From Deltaproteobacteria bacterium (GTDB taxonomy: Bacteria > Desulfobacterota > Desulfarculia > Adiutricales > Adiutricaceae): 10,343 nucleotides of DNA. Made by a program: the position numbers and the translations under genes. Each line of letters starts with the position of its first letter. Within the stretch, counting starts at the first letter, position 1. Of the stretch, positions 1 to 6,411 are shown piece by piece. The notes below the pieces were generated by a model. It saw only the letters and a list, made by a program, of their open reading frames with translations. It made no database searches and was not told where the DNA came from. The DNA lies in NCBI GenBank assembly GCA_031278795.1, contig JAITJT010000234.1, positions 1 to 10,343 on the forward strand, given 5' to 3'.

Positions 1-1
1 C

Positions 2-2530
2 AGGGTCAACCCCCAAGACAGCACCTACGTGGAGGGCACGGGCCTGGGGCTCACCATCACCAGGAGCCTCTGCAACATGATGGACGGAGAGGTGAGCTTC
101 AAGAGTAGCTACGGATCCGGTAGCACCTTCACGGCCAAGGTGCCCCAGGTCATAGCCAAGAACGAGCCCTTCGCGGAAGTTATTGACCCCAAGACCATGA
201 GGATCCTGCTTCTCTCCGGAAGAGACGACTACGCGGCCTCCTATGAGCTCACCTTGAAGAACCTCAAGCTCCCCTACAAGCTAACCCGCAGCCAAGATGA
301 GTTTAAAGAGGCGCTAACAAGCTTCATCCCCACCCACGTACTCATCCAAGACTCCATGGAAAAGGGTGCCTTAGAGCAGGCTGTTAACTTTCTGCCCCTA
401 CCCAAGATAGCCGTAATAACCGCTTCCCAGGCCGGAAGGCCTGGGAAGTCCCACACCTACCTAACCGGTCCCCTCTACTGCCTCCCCCTCTGTGAGTTTT
501 TAAGCGATCTGCCTCTGTCGCGCTTCCATGAGCTCAACCGGGACCCCTTCACTATGCCCGAGGCGAGGCTCTTGGTGGTGGACGATCTGGAAACCAACCT
601 CCAGGTGGCCGCGGCCATATTGGGGGAATACGACTGCCAGGTGGATTTGGCTAGATCAGGTAAAGAAGCTATAGCCATGGTTAGGAAAAACACCTACGAC
701 CTAATCTTCATGGACCACCTCATGCCCGAGATGGACGGCTTGGAGGCGGCTAAGATAATAAGAAGCCTAGACATGGGAAGGTTTAATAGCCTTCCCATAG
801 TGGCTCTAACCGCCAACGCCGTCTCCGGGATGAAGGACATGTTCCTAAGCCAAGGTCTAAACGACTTCATCTCCAAACCCATTGACCTAATAGCCCTTTC
901 AGCGGTCCTGAGGCGCTTGATTGACCCTTCCAAGATAATACCTGGTGAGAAGAAGAAGAAAGACCAATCTGGAAAAGGTGACGGAGGCTATAGTGGCGAG
1001 GGAAGCCCAAACCTTGGGTCCCATTCTAAAGAGGGAGATCCGCCGGATTATAGCGGCATGATGGCCTACGGGGCCCGGGTTTTGATAGTGGACGACCTCT
1101 CCACCAACCTAGAGGTTGCCAGAAGCTTGCTTTCCGAGTTTGGCTGCGACGTGGATTTGGCCGCAAGCGGCCAGCAAGCCATAGATAAGATTCAAGAGAA
1201 CCCCTACGACATAGTCTTCATGGACCACATGATGCCCAACATGGACGGGCTGGAGGCCACAAGGATAATAAGGTCAATGGATAAGGGAAGATTCAAAGAG
1301 CTTCCCATCATAGCCTTGACCGCCAACACTATCCTAGGCATGCGCGAGACCTTCCTCTCCAGCGGCTTTGATGACTACATACCCAAGCCCATTGACGTAA
1401 GAGTCCTAGAGAGCGTTCTAGGTAGGTGGCTCCCTCAGGATTTAGTGATTCTTCCCCAAGACACAAGTAATCATTCCTTAGATGCCTCAACAGACCCAAC
1501 AGACCCCAAAGATGCCTCACCAGAGGAAAATGATGACTCCCAGCTGGATTTCCAGAAGGGTATTGAGAACAGCCGCTCCAAGGAGGGCTACCAAAGGGTA
1601 CTCTCGGTCTTCCTCAAGGAGGCCGGAGGCTGGGTGAGGCAACTTAACTCCATAAAATCCAGGAAGGCCTGGAGCGAGTCCGACTGCAGCGCCATGGTGA
1701 GGGACATGGAGAGCTCGGCAACCATTGTGGGCGCAAGCGGCCTGGCGGATCTCAGTAGAAGCCTATCCGACGCCGCCAAGAGCGGCGACTTCCAGCGCCT
1801 CAGGCGTGAGATTGATAGGGCCATCCTGGCGCTCACCAAGATCCAGACCAAGGTGCTCAACTACCAGGCCAGAAACCTTAAAACAAGCAGATCTGTCCCT
1901 GACGACTATGAGTCCCCCGCGGTCCTAAACGCCGCGGCCGCTAGCCTTCCCCAAACTAAAAGCGCCTTAGGTCTTGGCATGAACACGACCACCATAAGGT
2001 TTCCAGGCTACGGGAGCAGCCAAAGCCTCATGAATGATTCTGATCTGGCCCTATCGGCCATCTTGCCCTTGGATAGTAAAGAGCGCGAGACGGCCCTGGC
2101 CACGGCCGAGAGCGCCAGAAGCGCCTACGCCGCCCTAGGCGGCGAGAGCGCTCAAGTCTCCCTTCCGGATGATTCCATAGAGGCTAAGGCCCAGGTGGAC
2201 TTCAAGGCCGGCCTCAACCGCTGTAGGGGAAAGCTCACCAACTACCGCAAGCTACTTAGCTATTTCTCCTCGGATCTAAAGGGCTGGATTGAGCTTTTTA
2301 AGAACTACCCCTCGCCTGACTCTCCGGATCTAAAATTCATGACCATCACCTTCCACTCCATGAAGAGCGCCTCTGAGACCATAGGCGCCAGTGGCCTCTC
2401 CAAAGAGGCCGAGAGGCTGGAGGCCGCGGGCCGCAAGAGTGACCTTACCTTTGTGGAGAAAAACATCCCCAACTGCCTCACCCTTCTCCAGAAGGTACTG
2501 GCAAACATAGTAAGTTACCTGGAAGGCTAA
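2..2530 (+). CDS. Hybrid histidine kinase, 3' part (ATPase end, pseudo-REC, REC, REC, HPt-like, HPt)
   Basis: The frame is open from base 2, and the codons before the GTG at 29 already read as ATPase-domain sequence, so the gene begins outside the window and that GTG is not its start. Visible order: the glycine-rich G2 box GTGLGLTIT (35-61), which ends a HATPase_c domain; a receiver-like fold without the usual acidic pair or lysine (about 197-538); receiver 1 (about 560-922) with VDD, FMDH Asp at 713-715, ALTAN and SKP; a charged, glycine-rich linker; receiver 2 (about 1073-1432) with Asp at 1223-1225 and PKP; an HPt-like domain (about 1547-1873); and an HPt domain (about 2195-2524) with FHSMKS and His at 2354-2356. 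By family knowledge it would autophosphorylate and relay phosphate through the receivers to the terminal HPt and on to an unseen response regulator. No membrane segment lies in the visible part. Its signal is unknown. Confidence in the class is high. Confidence 0.95.
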   Translation, partial: RVNPQDSTYVEGTGLGLTITRSLCNMMDGEVSFKSSYGSGSTFTAKVPQVIAKNEPFAEVIDPKTMRILLLSGRDDYAASYELTLKNLKLPYKLTRSQDEFKEALTSFIPTHVLIQDSMEKGALEQAVNFLPLPKIAVITASQAGRPGKSHTYLTGPLYCLPLCEFLSDLPLSRFHELNRDPFTMPEARLLVVDDLETNLQVAAAILGEYDCQVDLARSGKEAIAMVRKNTYDLIFMDHLMPEMDGLEAAKIIRSLDMGRFNSLPIVALTANAVSGMKDMFLSQGLNDFISKPIDLIALSAVLRRLIDPSKIIPGEKKKKDQSGKGDGGYSGEGSPNLGSHSKEGDPPDYSGMMAYGARVLIVDDLSTNLEVARSLLSEFGCDVDLAASGQQAIDKIQENPYDIVFMDHMMPNMDGLEATRIIRSMDKGRFKELPIIALTANTILGMRETFLSSGFDDYIPKPIDVRVLESVLGRWLPQDLVILPQDTSNHSLDASTDPTDPKDASPEENDDSQLDFQKGIENSRSKEGYQRVLSVFLKEAGGWVRQLNSIKSRKAWSESDCSAMVRDMESSATIVGASGLADLSRSLSDAAKSGDFQRLRREIDRAILALTKIQTKVLNYQARNLKTSRSVPDDYESPAVLNAAAASLPQTKSALGLGMNTTTIRFPGYGSSQSLMNDSDLALSAILPLDSKERETALATAESARSAYAALGGESAQVSLPDDSIEAKAQVDFKAGLNRCRGKLTNYRKLLSYFSSDLKGWIELFKNYPSPDSPDLKFMTITFHSMKSASETIGASGLSKEAERLEAAGRKSDLTFVEKNIPNCLTLLQKVLANIVSYLEG

Positions 2531-2680
2531 TAGGCCGCGGTAGAAGGCCCCCCTCGCTTAATAAGAGCTTTATAAGGGCTTTCCTCTATCCCTTGCCCAG
2601 GGCTTGAGGCCCCTCATGTTCTGAATCATCATTTGAAGAGCATTTGAAGAGCATTTGAGCAACAATTGAGTTTCAATGGG

Positions 2681-2802
2681 AGTTTCTAGGGGTTTTACCC
2701 TTAAAATCTAGATTTGGAGCAAGTTTCTGAGGATTTTTTTCTTAAAATTCAGCTTTGGAGCTTTTTTTGGGATTTTTCCTGAAAAGCTAGGGTGGAACTT
2801 TT
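2681..2802 (+). repeat. Three degenerate 41-bp tandem repeats
   Basis: Unit 1 (2681-2721) and unit 2 (2722-2762) both begin AGTTTCT, carry CTTAAAAT in the middle and end TTTGGAGC. They match at 31 of 41 positions without gaps by hand count. A third, more diverged copy with small gaps follows (2763 to about 2802), recognisable by GGATTTTTC, GAAAA and TGGAACT. The units contain T-runs. Their role is unknown; an old slippage or duplication product in non-coding DNA is the simplest reading. Confidence 0.7.
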
Positions 2803-2849
2803 AGGCTAAAAATTGCCTTTGAGGCTCAATTTAAGAGGGAAAGAAAGAA

Positions 2850-2875
2850 AAAATGGCGCCAAGAGGCGCCATTTT
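2850..2875. terminator. Perfect hairpin, possible bidirectional terminator
   Basis: AAAATGGCGCC (2850-2860) and GGCGCCATTTT (2865-2875) form a perfect 11-bp stem with an AAGA loop. The plus-strand U-tract is only the four bases of the stem end. On the minus strand the stem would be followed by a longer, interrupted U-rich stretch (complement of 2836-2850). It could end transcription from the kinase gene. The GGCGCC core recurs in the hairpin after prs. Confidence 0.5.
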
Positions 2876-2917
2876 AGCCTTATAATTAGCTATAGAGCCG
2901 CAAGCTTGCGATTTACC

Positions 2918-2947
2918 TTGAAAAGAGGTGGCTCCCGGTGCTAAGAT
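2918..2947 (+). promoter_or_regulatory. Candidate sigma-70 promoter for the DUF1015 gene
   Basis: TTGAAA (2918-2923) is followed after 18 bases by TAAGAT (2942-2947). This gives 5/6 and 4/6 matches to the consensus -35 and -10 boxes, about 35 bases before the start codon. It is consistent with a hairpin just upstream that would isolate the gene from the kinase. The prediction is by eye only. Confidence 0.35.
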
Positions 2948-2981
2948 TGTGGTTTAGTTTTCGCCAGGAGGCCTTTTATAC

Positions 2982-4394
2982 ATGGTTTTGTTCCAGCCCT
3001 TCCGGGGCTACGTATACAATCCCTCGGAGATTAGGGCCCATGGGGCCCTGCTCACGGCTCCGCCCTACGACGTGCTTACGCCGGAAGAGAGGGAGAGATA
3101 CTACCAGGGAAGCGAGCACAACTTCCTCCACGTGGATCTGGGCCGGGTGCTAGCTAGCGACAGTGACGGCATGGCCTGGCACGCGCGTGCGGCAACGCTT
3201 CTTTCTAAGTGGCTCAAAGACGGCGTCTTGGTTAGGACCGAGAGGCCCAGCTTCTATCTTGTCGATACCCTCTACACCCATCCCCTAAGCGGCCACAAGG
3301 TCACCAGGCACGGACTCTTAGGCCTCATGCGCCTGGAGCATCCTGGAAAGGATGCCAATATCCGCCTCCATGAGCAAACCTTTAGTTTCCATAGAATGGA
3401 AAGACTGGATCTAATGCTTAAGACCCAGGCCCAGCTCTCCCCCATCTTTGGGTTCTTTCCCGATAGGGGCGACTTATGCCTCAAATCCCTCAAGGGCCTA
3501 GCTAGCGGCAGGAGCCCGGATATTTTTATCAAAGAGCCCGGAGGGGACGAGCATAGGGTCTATCTCTTAAATAAACCCGAGGACATCGCGCTCTTAAGCG
3601 GCGCCTTGGCGGATAACACCGTCTACATAGCCGACGGCCACCACCGCTACATGACGGCCCTAAGCTACCGGGATGAGATTAAAAAGAAGCTCCAAGAGGA
3701 GGGGGCTCCTCCCCCTCCTCTGGGGAGCGCCTTGGACTATGTGATGACCTACCTCTCCCCCATGGGGGATCCAGGACTATCGGTACTTCCCACCCACAGG
3801 ATACTCAAGCACTCGGGGCTCACAAACGATGAGATAATCTCTCGGATCAAGCCCTACGCTGAAATCAGGGCGGTTACCTTCAATGACGGCGGTAGGCGCT
3901 ACGCCGTGGATAGGCTCTTAAACAAGCTCCAAGAGGATGCCAAGAAGGGTTTGACCGTCTTTGGGCTATTTTTAAAGGACGCTGATTATTGCTCTTTCAT
4001 TAAGATCAAAGAAAAGGTAAAAGAGCAAATAGTAAAAGATGCCCCGGAGAAATCCAGCCTCTCGCTCTTGGATGTTTCCATTCTAACCAGCGTTATCCTA
4101 AAAAAGGCCCTCTCTTTAACTGAAGAGTGCATGGACGACCCGGACTGCATTAGCTACATCTCCAGGGTGGATGAGGCCTTGAACCACGTTGACAGAGGCG
4201 ATAGGGCCGCCTTCATCCTAAATCCCACGAGCCTTTCCGACATCCTCAAGGTGACGGAGTCGGGCTACGTCATGCCTAGGAAGGCCACCTATTTTTATCC
4301 CAAGGTGAGAAACGGCCTGGTGATAAACGTGGTTAACCCGGAAGAGGTCGTGGAAGGCACTGTTTCCTTAGAAGGCGAGGCCTCGGCCTGTTAG
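2982..4394 (+). CDS. DUF1015 family protein
   Basis: This 470-residue protein matches the DUF1015 family, whose biochemical role is not established as far as I know. Landmarks: APPYDVLTPEER near residues 26-37; HNFLHVDLGR (46-55); LHEQTFSF then RLDLMLKTQAQLSPIFGFF (about 129-159); the hallmark ADGHHRYMTAL (217-227); LPTHRIL (269-275); and, near the C-terminus, GYVMPRKATYFYPKVRNGL. The length is ordinary for the family and all blocks are present, so it appears intact. No signal peptide or membrane segment is visible, so it is probably cytoplasmic. The start is supported by AGGAGG at 2966-2971, 10 bases before the ATG. The gene stands alone between hairpins and is separated from ispE by 145 bases. 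The histidine-rich motif suggests a catalytic or metal site, but that is inference. Confidence 0.92.
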   Translation: MVLFQPFRGYVYNPSEIRAHGALLTAPPYDVLTPEERERYYQGSEHNFLHVDLGRVLASDSDGMAWHARAATLLSKWLKDGVLVRTERPSFYLVDTLYTHPLSGHKVTRHGLLGLMRLEHPGKDANIRLHEQTFSFHRMERLDLMLKTQAQLSPIFGFFPDRGDLCLKSLKGLASGRSPDIFIKEPGGDEHRVYLLNKPEDIALLSGALADNTVYIADGHHRYMTALSYRDEIKKKLQEEGAPPPPLGSALDYVMTYLSPMGDPGLSVLPTHRILKHSGLTNDEIISRIKPYAEIRAVTFNDGGRRYAVDRLLNKLQEDAKKGLTVFGLFLKDADYCSFIKIKEKVKEQIVKDAPEKSSLSLLDVSILTSVILKKALSLTEECMDDPDCISYISRVDEALNHVDRGDRAAFILNPTSLSDILKVTESGYVMPRKATYFYPKVRNGLVINVVNPEEVVEGTVSLEGEASAC

Positions 4395-4403
4395 TTATCA
4401 ATA

Positions 4404-4424
4404 CCCGCGGGGTACCCCCGCGGG
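4404..4424. terminator. GC-rich hairpin after the DUF1015 gene
   Basis: CCCGCGGGG (4404-4412) and CCCCGCGGG (4416-4424) form a perfect 9-bp stem around a three-base loop, ten bases after the stop codon. No U-tract follows, so it may be a transcript-stabilising or Rho-assisted end rather than a classical intrinsic terminator. Confidence 0.45.
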
Positions 4425-4506
4425 GCTTACCCACCCCACCCAACAAATTTAGACAAGTTTCAAGAGGTCCTAGGGTCCCCTTCGGCTTTTTCATATCCCC
4501 AATACA

Positions 4507-4521
4507 GGGTCAATCTGACCC
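4507..4521. repeat. Short inverted repeat upstream of ispE
   Basis: GGGTCA and TGACCC (4507-4512 and 4516-4521) are perfect arms around ATC, 18 bases before the ispE ATG. It could be an operator or a small hairpin in the 5' leader. With six-base arms, chance is possible. No strong Shine-Dalgarno sequence is seen between it and the start codon. Confidence 0.3.
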
Positions 4522-4539
4522 AGAAGCCGGATTTTAATC

Positions 4540-5925
4540 ATGATAATTCTATCCCCCGCGAAAATTAATCTCTACCTCCATGTCCATGGCCTTCTCCCAG
4601 ATGGCTATCACGAGCTTTCCAGCCTCATGGCCAGGCTGAGCCTGGCGGATGTCTTATTGCTGGAGCTCTCCAAGGACGATTTGGCCGCCAAAGACCGAAG
4701 GGGCACGGAACGCCGCAACACGGACAGGCGCCGGGAGGATAGAAGGGCCGTGGACAGAAGGGCCCGGGAGGATGACAGGCGCGACCAGGACCGCCGCCAC
4801 GACGACAGGCGGCTCTGGGACAGAAGGCAAGCCGATAGGAGGGAGACGGACCGCCGGGGCCACGACCGCCGCACCGGTGGGGATAGGAGACAGAGCGTCA
4901 GGTACTCGGTGACGGATGCCCAGGATAGGATTAAGACCGCTGAAATCATGGTGAGCGGACCTGACGGGATCATGAGGGACAGGCGCCTGGCCGACAGAAG
5001 GCAAGGCGACAGGAGACAGGACGACAGGCGCGAGTCCCAGAGGAGGGCCCAGGTGGAGAGGCGCATGGAGAGCCGCCGCCATGACGACAGGCGCAAGCCT
5101 GAGGACAGGCGGGCCTTGGAGAGGCGCCACAAAAACGAGAGAAGGGAAGGCCCCAGGCGCTCCGGCCATGACCGCAGGGAGCTAAGCCCGGAACAACTTA
5201 GGCGCCCCGGGGAGATGGAGGATGTGCTCAAGGTTGAGTTCGAGCCCAAGACCCTAACAGTTCCGGACTTCCCCATCCACGACAACATCTGCCTCAAGGC
5301 CGTTAGGCTATTTAGGGAGAAGACGGGCTTCCCCAAGAAGCCCGTCACCATCCACCTCACCAAGAAGATCCCCGTCTCAGCTGGCTTGGGTGGAGGATCC
5401 TCCAACTGCGCGGCAGTCCTCAAATGCCTCAACAGCCACCTCCAAGAGCCCCTTCCGGAAGAGGAGCTTCTTAAGATTGGCTCCGAGCTGGGCTCGGACG
5501 TTCCCTTCTTTATCCTGGACCACCCGCTCCTGGTGGCATCCGGAAAGGGAGAGAGCCTCAAGCTCTACAAAGGGGCGGCCATCCCTCCCTACGTGCTCTT
5601 AATCTCACCCATGCCCGGAGTAAAAACGTCCGAGGTATTCCAGAAATATGAGTTGACAAAAAAGGCCTCAGGAACTAATCTTAAGCCGGCTTCCAAGCCT
5701 TCGACCAAGCTGGGCCACAACTCCCTCTACCACGCCGCGGGTTCCTTGCAGCCTCAGATAGAGGCCGCCAAGAAAGCCCTGGAAAAGACCCTGCCCTACG
5801 CCTCCGGCCTCTCGGGCAGCGGCCCCACCCTCTGGGCCCTCTTTGACACCTTGGCCGCGGCCCAGAAGGCCGAGTCCAAGGTCAAGGACAGCGTCCCCTG
5901 GTATGGGGTATTCACCATAATCTAG
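4540..5925 (+). CDS. ispE: 4-diphosphocytidyl-2-C-methyl-D-erythritol kinase with large DRR-repeat insertion
   Basis: IspE phosphorylates CDP-methylerythritol with ATP in the cytoplasmic MEP route to isoprenoid precursors. The GHMP-kinase motifs are all here: SPAKINLYL with the catalytic lysine K8, then LPDGYHEL (19-26); the ATP loop PVSAGLGGGSSNCAA (278-292); LGSDVPFF with the catalytic aspartate D320; and the C-terminal ASGLSGSGPTLWALF (421-435). The ATG lies four codons before SPAKIN, as expected, but has no clear ribosome binding site. The protein is 461 residues, against roughly 280-310 for ordinary family members. The excess is almost wholly a charged insertion at about residues 51-222, between the first strands (LSLADVLLLELSKDDL) and EDVLKVEFEPKTLTVPDFPIHDNICLKA split across the junction. 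Removing it leaves a normal-sized kinase, so I expect enzymatic activity is retained. The insertion is described separately. Confidence 0.93.
   Translation: MIILSPAKINLYLHVHGLLPDGYHELSSLMARLSLADVLLLELSKDDLAAKDRRGTERRNTDRRREDRRAVDRRAREDDRRDQDRRHDDRRLWDRRQADRRETDRRGHDRRTGGDRRQSVRYSVTDAQDRIKTAEIMVSGPDGIMRDRRLADRRQGDRRQDDRRESQRRAQVERRMESRRHDDRRKPEDRRALERRHKNERREGPRRSGHDRRELSPEQLRRPGEMEDVLKVEFEPKTLTVPDFPIHDNICLKAVRLFREKTGFPKKPVTIHLTKKIPVSAGLGGGSSNCAAVLKCLNSHLQEPLPEEELLKIGSELGSDVPFFILDHPLLVASGKGESLKLYKGAAIPPYVLLISPMPGVKTSEVFQKYELTKKASGTNLKPASKPSTKLGHNSLYHAAGSLQPQIEAAKKALEKTLPYASGLSGSGPTLWALFDTLAAAQKAESKVKDSVPWYGVFTII
4690..5208 (+). repeat. In-frame Asp-Arg-Arg pentad repeat inside ispE
   Basis: Residues about 51-222 of IspE are dominated by (D/E)RR triplets, mostly five residues apart (pattern xx[DE]RR). 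By hand I count 19 DRR, 4 ERR and a few QRR/SRR/PRR variants. Block 1 covers residues 52-117 and block 2 covers 147-213. Between them lies a non-repetitive island (118-146) with RYSVTDAQDRIKTAEIMVSG. The RR pairs use at least nine codon combinations (for example CGAAGG, CGCCGC, AGGCGC, AGAAGG, AGGAGA), so the periodicity is clear in protein but blurred in DNA. The segment is strongly charged, probably net basic, and would be surface-exposed. Similar DRR-rich linkers occur, from memory, in some deltaproteobacterial signalling proteins. Function unknown. Confidence 0.9.
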
Positions 5926-5970
5926 CCCTAAAGCCAAGGCCATAAGCCCAAAGCTTAATACCTAAGACCT

Positions 5971-6060
5971 AAAAGGCCTTCAAAGGCCAGAGAGGCCTAA
6001 AAGGTCTCAAAGGCCAGAGAGGCCTAAAAGGCCTCAAAGGCCAGAGAGGTCTAAAAGGCT
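5971..6060 (+). repeat. 27-28-bp GGCC-rich tandem repeats
   Basis: Three near-identical units (5971-5998, 5999-6025, 6026-6052) each start AAAAGG(C/T)CT, contain CAAAGGCCAGAGAGG and end in (C/T)CT. A partial fourth unit follows at 6053-6060, trailing into AAAAAAAGGCCTC. GGCC and AGGCCT are self-complementary, so many alternative short hairpins are possible in the transcript. The array fills the space between ispE and the tRNA-Gln promoter region. It is non-coding in all plausible readings. Confidence 0.85.
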
Positions 6061-6094
6061 AAAAAAAGGCCTCAAAAAGGCTTGATATATAACA

Positions 6095-6123
6095 TTAACA
6101 GTATCATCTACCCCGGAAATATT
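6095..6123 (+). promoter_or_regulatory. Candidate promoter of tRNA-Gln
   Basis: TTAACA (6095-6100) and AATATT (6118-6123) are 17 bases apart and match the -35 and -10 consensus at 5/6 and 4/6 positions. Initiation would fall around 6130, about ten bases before the mature tRNA. The spacing is good but the -10 box is weak. Confidence 0.35.
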
Positions 6124-6139
6124 TGCGTGCTGCGTATTT

Positions 6140-6214
6140 TGGGGCGTCGTCAAGCGGTAAGACACAGGGTTTTGGTTCCTGCATGCGGAGGTTCGAATCC
6201 TCCCGCCCCAGCCA
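6140..6214 (+). tRNA. tRNA-Gln (anticodon UUG), CCA encoded
   Basis: A full cloverleaf can be drawn by hand. The acceptor stem is TGGGGCG (6140-6146) with CGCCCCA (6204-6210). The D arm has a GTC/GAC stem (6149-6163). The anticodon stem is CAGGG (6165-6169) with TCCTG (6177-6181), including one G-U pair, and the loop TTTTGGT places TTG at 6172-6174. The T arm is GGAGG TTCGAAT CCTCC (6187-6203). The discriminator is G6211 and CCA follows at 6212-6214. It decodes CAA, and CAG by wobble. Its place between ispE and prs is a common order in Desulfobacterota. Confidence 0.96.
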
Positions 6215-6278
6215 TGAAAATTTCCTCTTTTTGTTAGCATTCCCCTTAATTTCCCCATGAACTTTTTTTGCTCATATC

Positions 6279-6305
6279 TCCGGCAAAAGCCGGATTTGGT
6301 TTTTA
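6279..6305 (+). terminator. Rho-independent terminator after tRNA-Gln
   Basis: TCCGGC (6279-6284) and GCCGGA (6289-6294) form a 6-bp GC-rich stem with an AAAA loop, followed by TTTGGTTTTT. It lies 64 bases after the tRNA and before the prs leader, so it would separate the two transcription units. Confidence 0.7.
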
Positions 6306-6326
6306 AGGGCTTAAGCTAACAAAAAA

Positions 6327-6411
6327 ACCAATGTTCTAAGAAATCAAATATTCTAAGTTCTCAAATATAGTAAGAACTCAAATATAGTAAGAACACAAAT
6401 AGAGTAAGAAT
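6327..6411 (+). repeat. Five tandem 17-bp direct repeats (iteron-like)
   Basis: Two units are identical (TCAAATATAGTAAGAAC at 6361-6377 and 6378-6394). Flanking units at 6395-6411 (3 mismatches), 6344-6360 (4 mismatches) and 6327-6343 (more diverged) keep the exact 17-bp period. There are no spacers, so this is not CRISPR-like. The array sits just after the tRNA terminator, 180-260 bases upstream of the prs start. It could be a protein-binding array or a slippage product. Confidence 0.8.

Larger units (their letters stand above)
2531..2917. other. AT-rich non-coding spacer after the kinase
   Basis: There is no credible gene here. The first 100 bases include short direct repeats of GCATTTGA (about 2630-2660). 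The middle has three degenerate 41-bp tandem repeats, and the end has a perfect hairpin; both are listed separately. The base composition is clearly more AT-rich than the flanking genes. Confidence 0.7.

Noticed and set aside
29..31. GTG as start of the histidine kinase gene
   Set aside because: The frame is open to base 2 and the codons before GTG belong to the ATPase domain; the gene is cut by the window edge.
4608..5561. Long minus-strand open frame opposite ispE (317 codons), plus others at 4654-5169 and plus-frame 4649-4912
   Set aside because: The DRR-coding repeat is so GC- and purine-biased that stop codons are scarce in several frames. The predicted peptides are low-complexity Leu/Ser/Arg or Pro/Val/Ala text with no family motif, while the plus frame has a clear enzyme.
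5971..6060. Possible CRISPR-like array at the 27-28-bp repeats
   Set aside because: Repeat length is suggestive, but the units abut with no unique spacers, so it is a plain tandem repeat.
6034..6258. Minus-strand 74-codon open frame
   Set aside because: It runs across the tRNA-Gln gene and the GGCC repeats, so it is a shadow.
6327..6411. Possible CRISPR array
   Set aside because: The 17-bp units are directly adjacent without spacers, and no cas gene is present.
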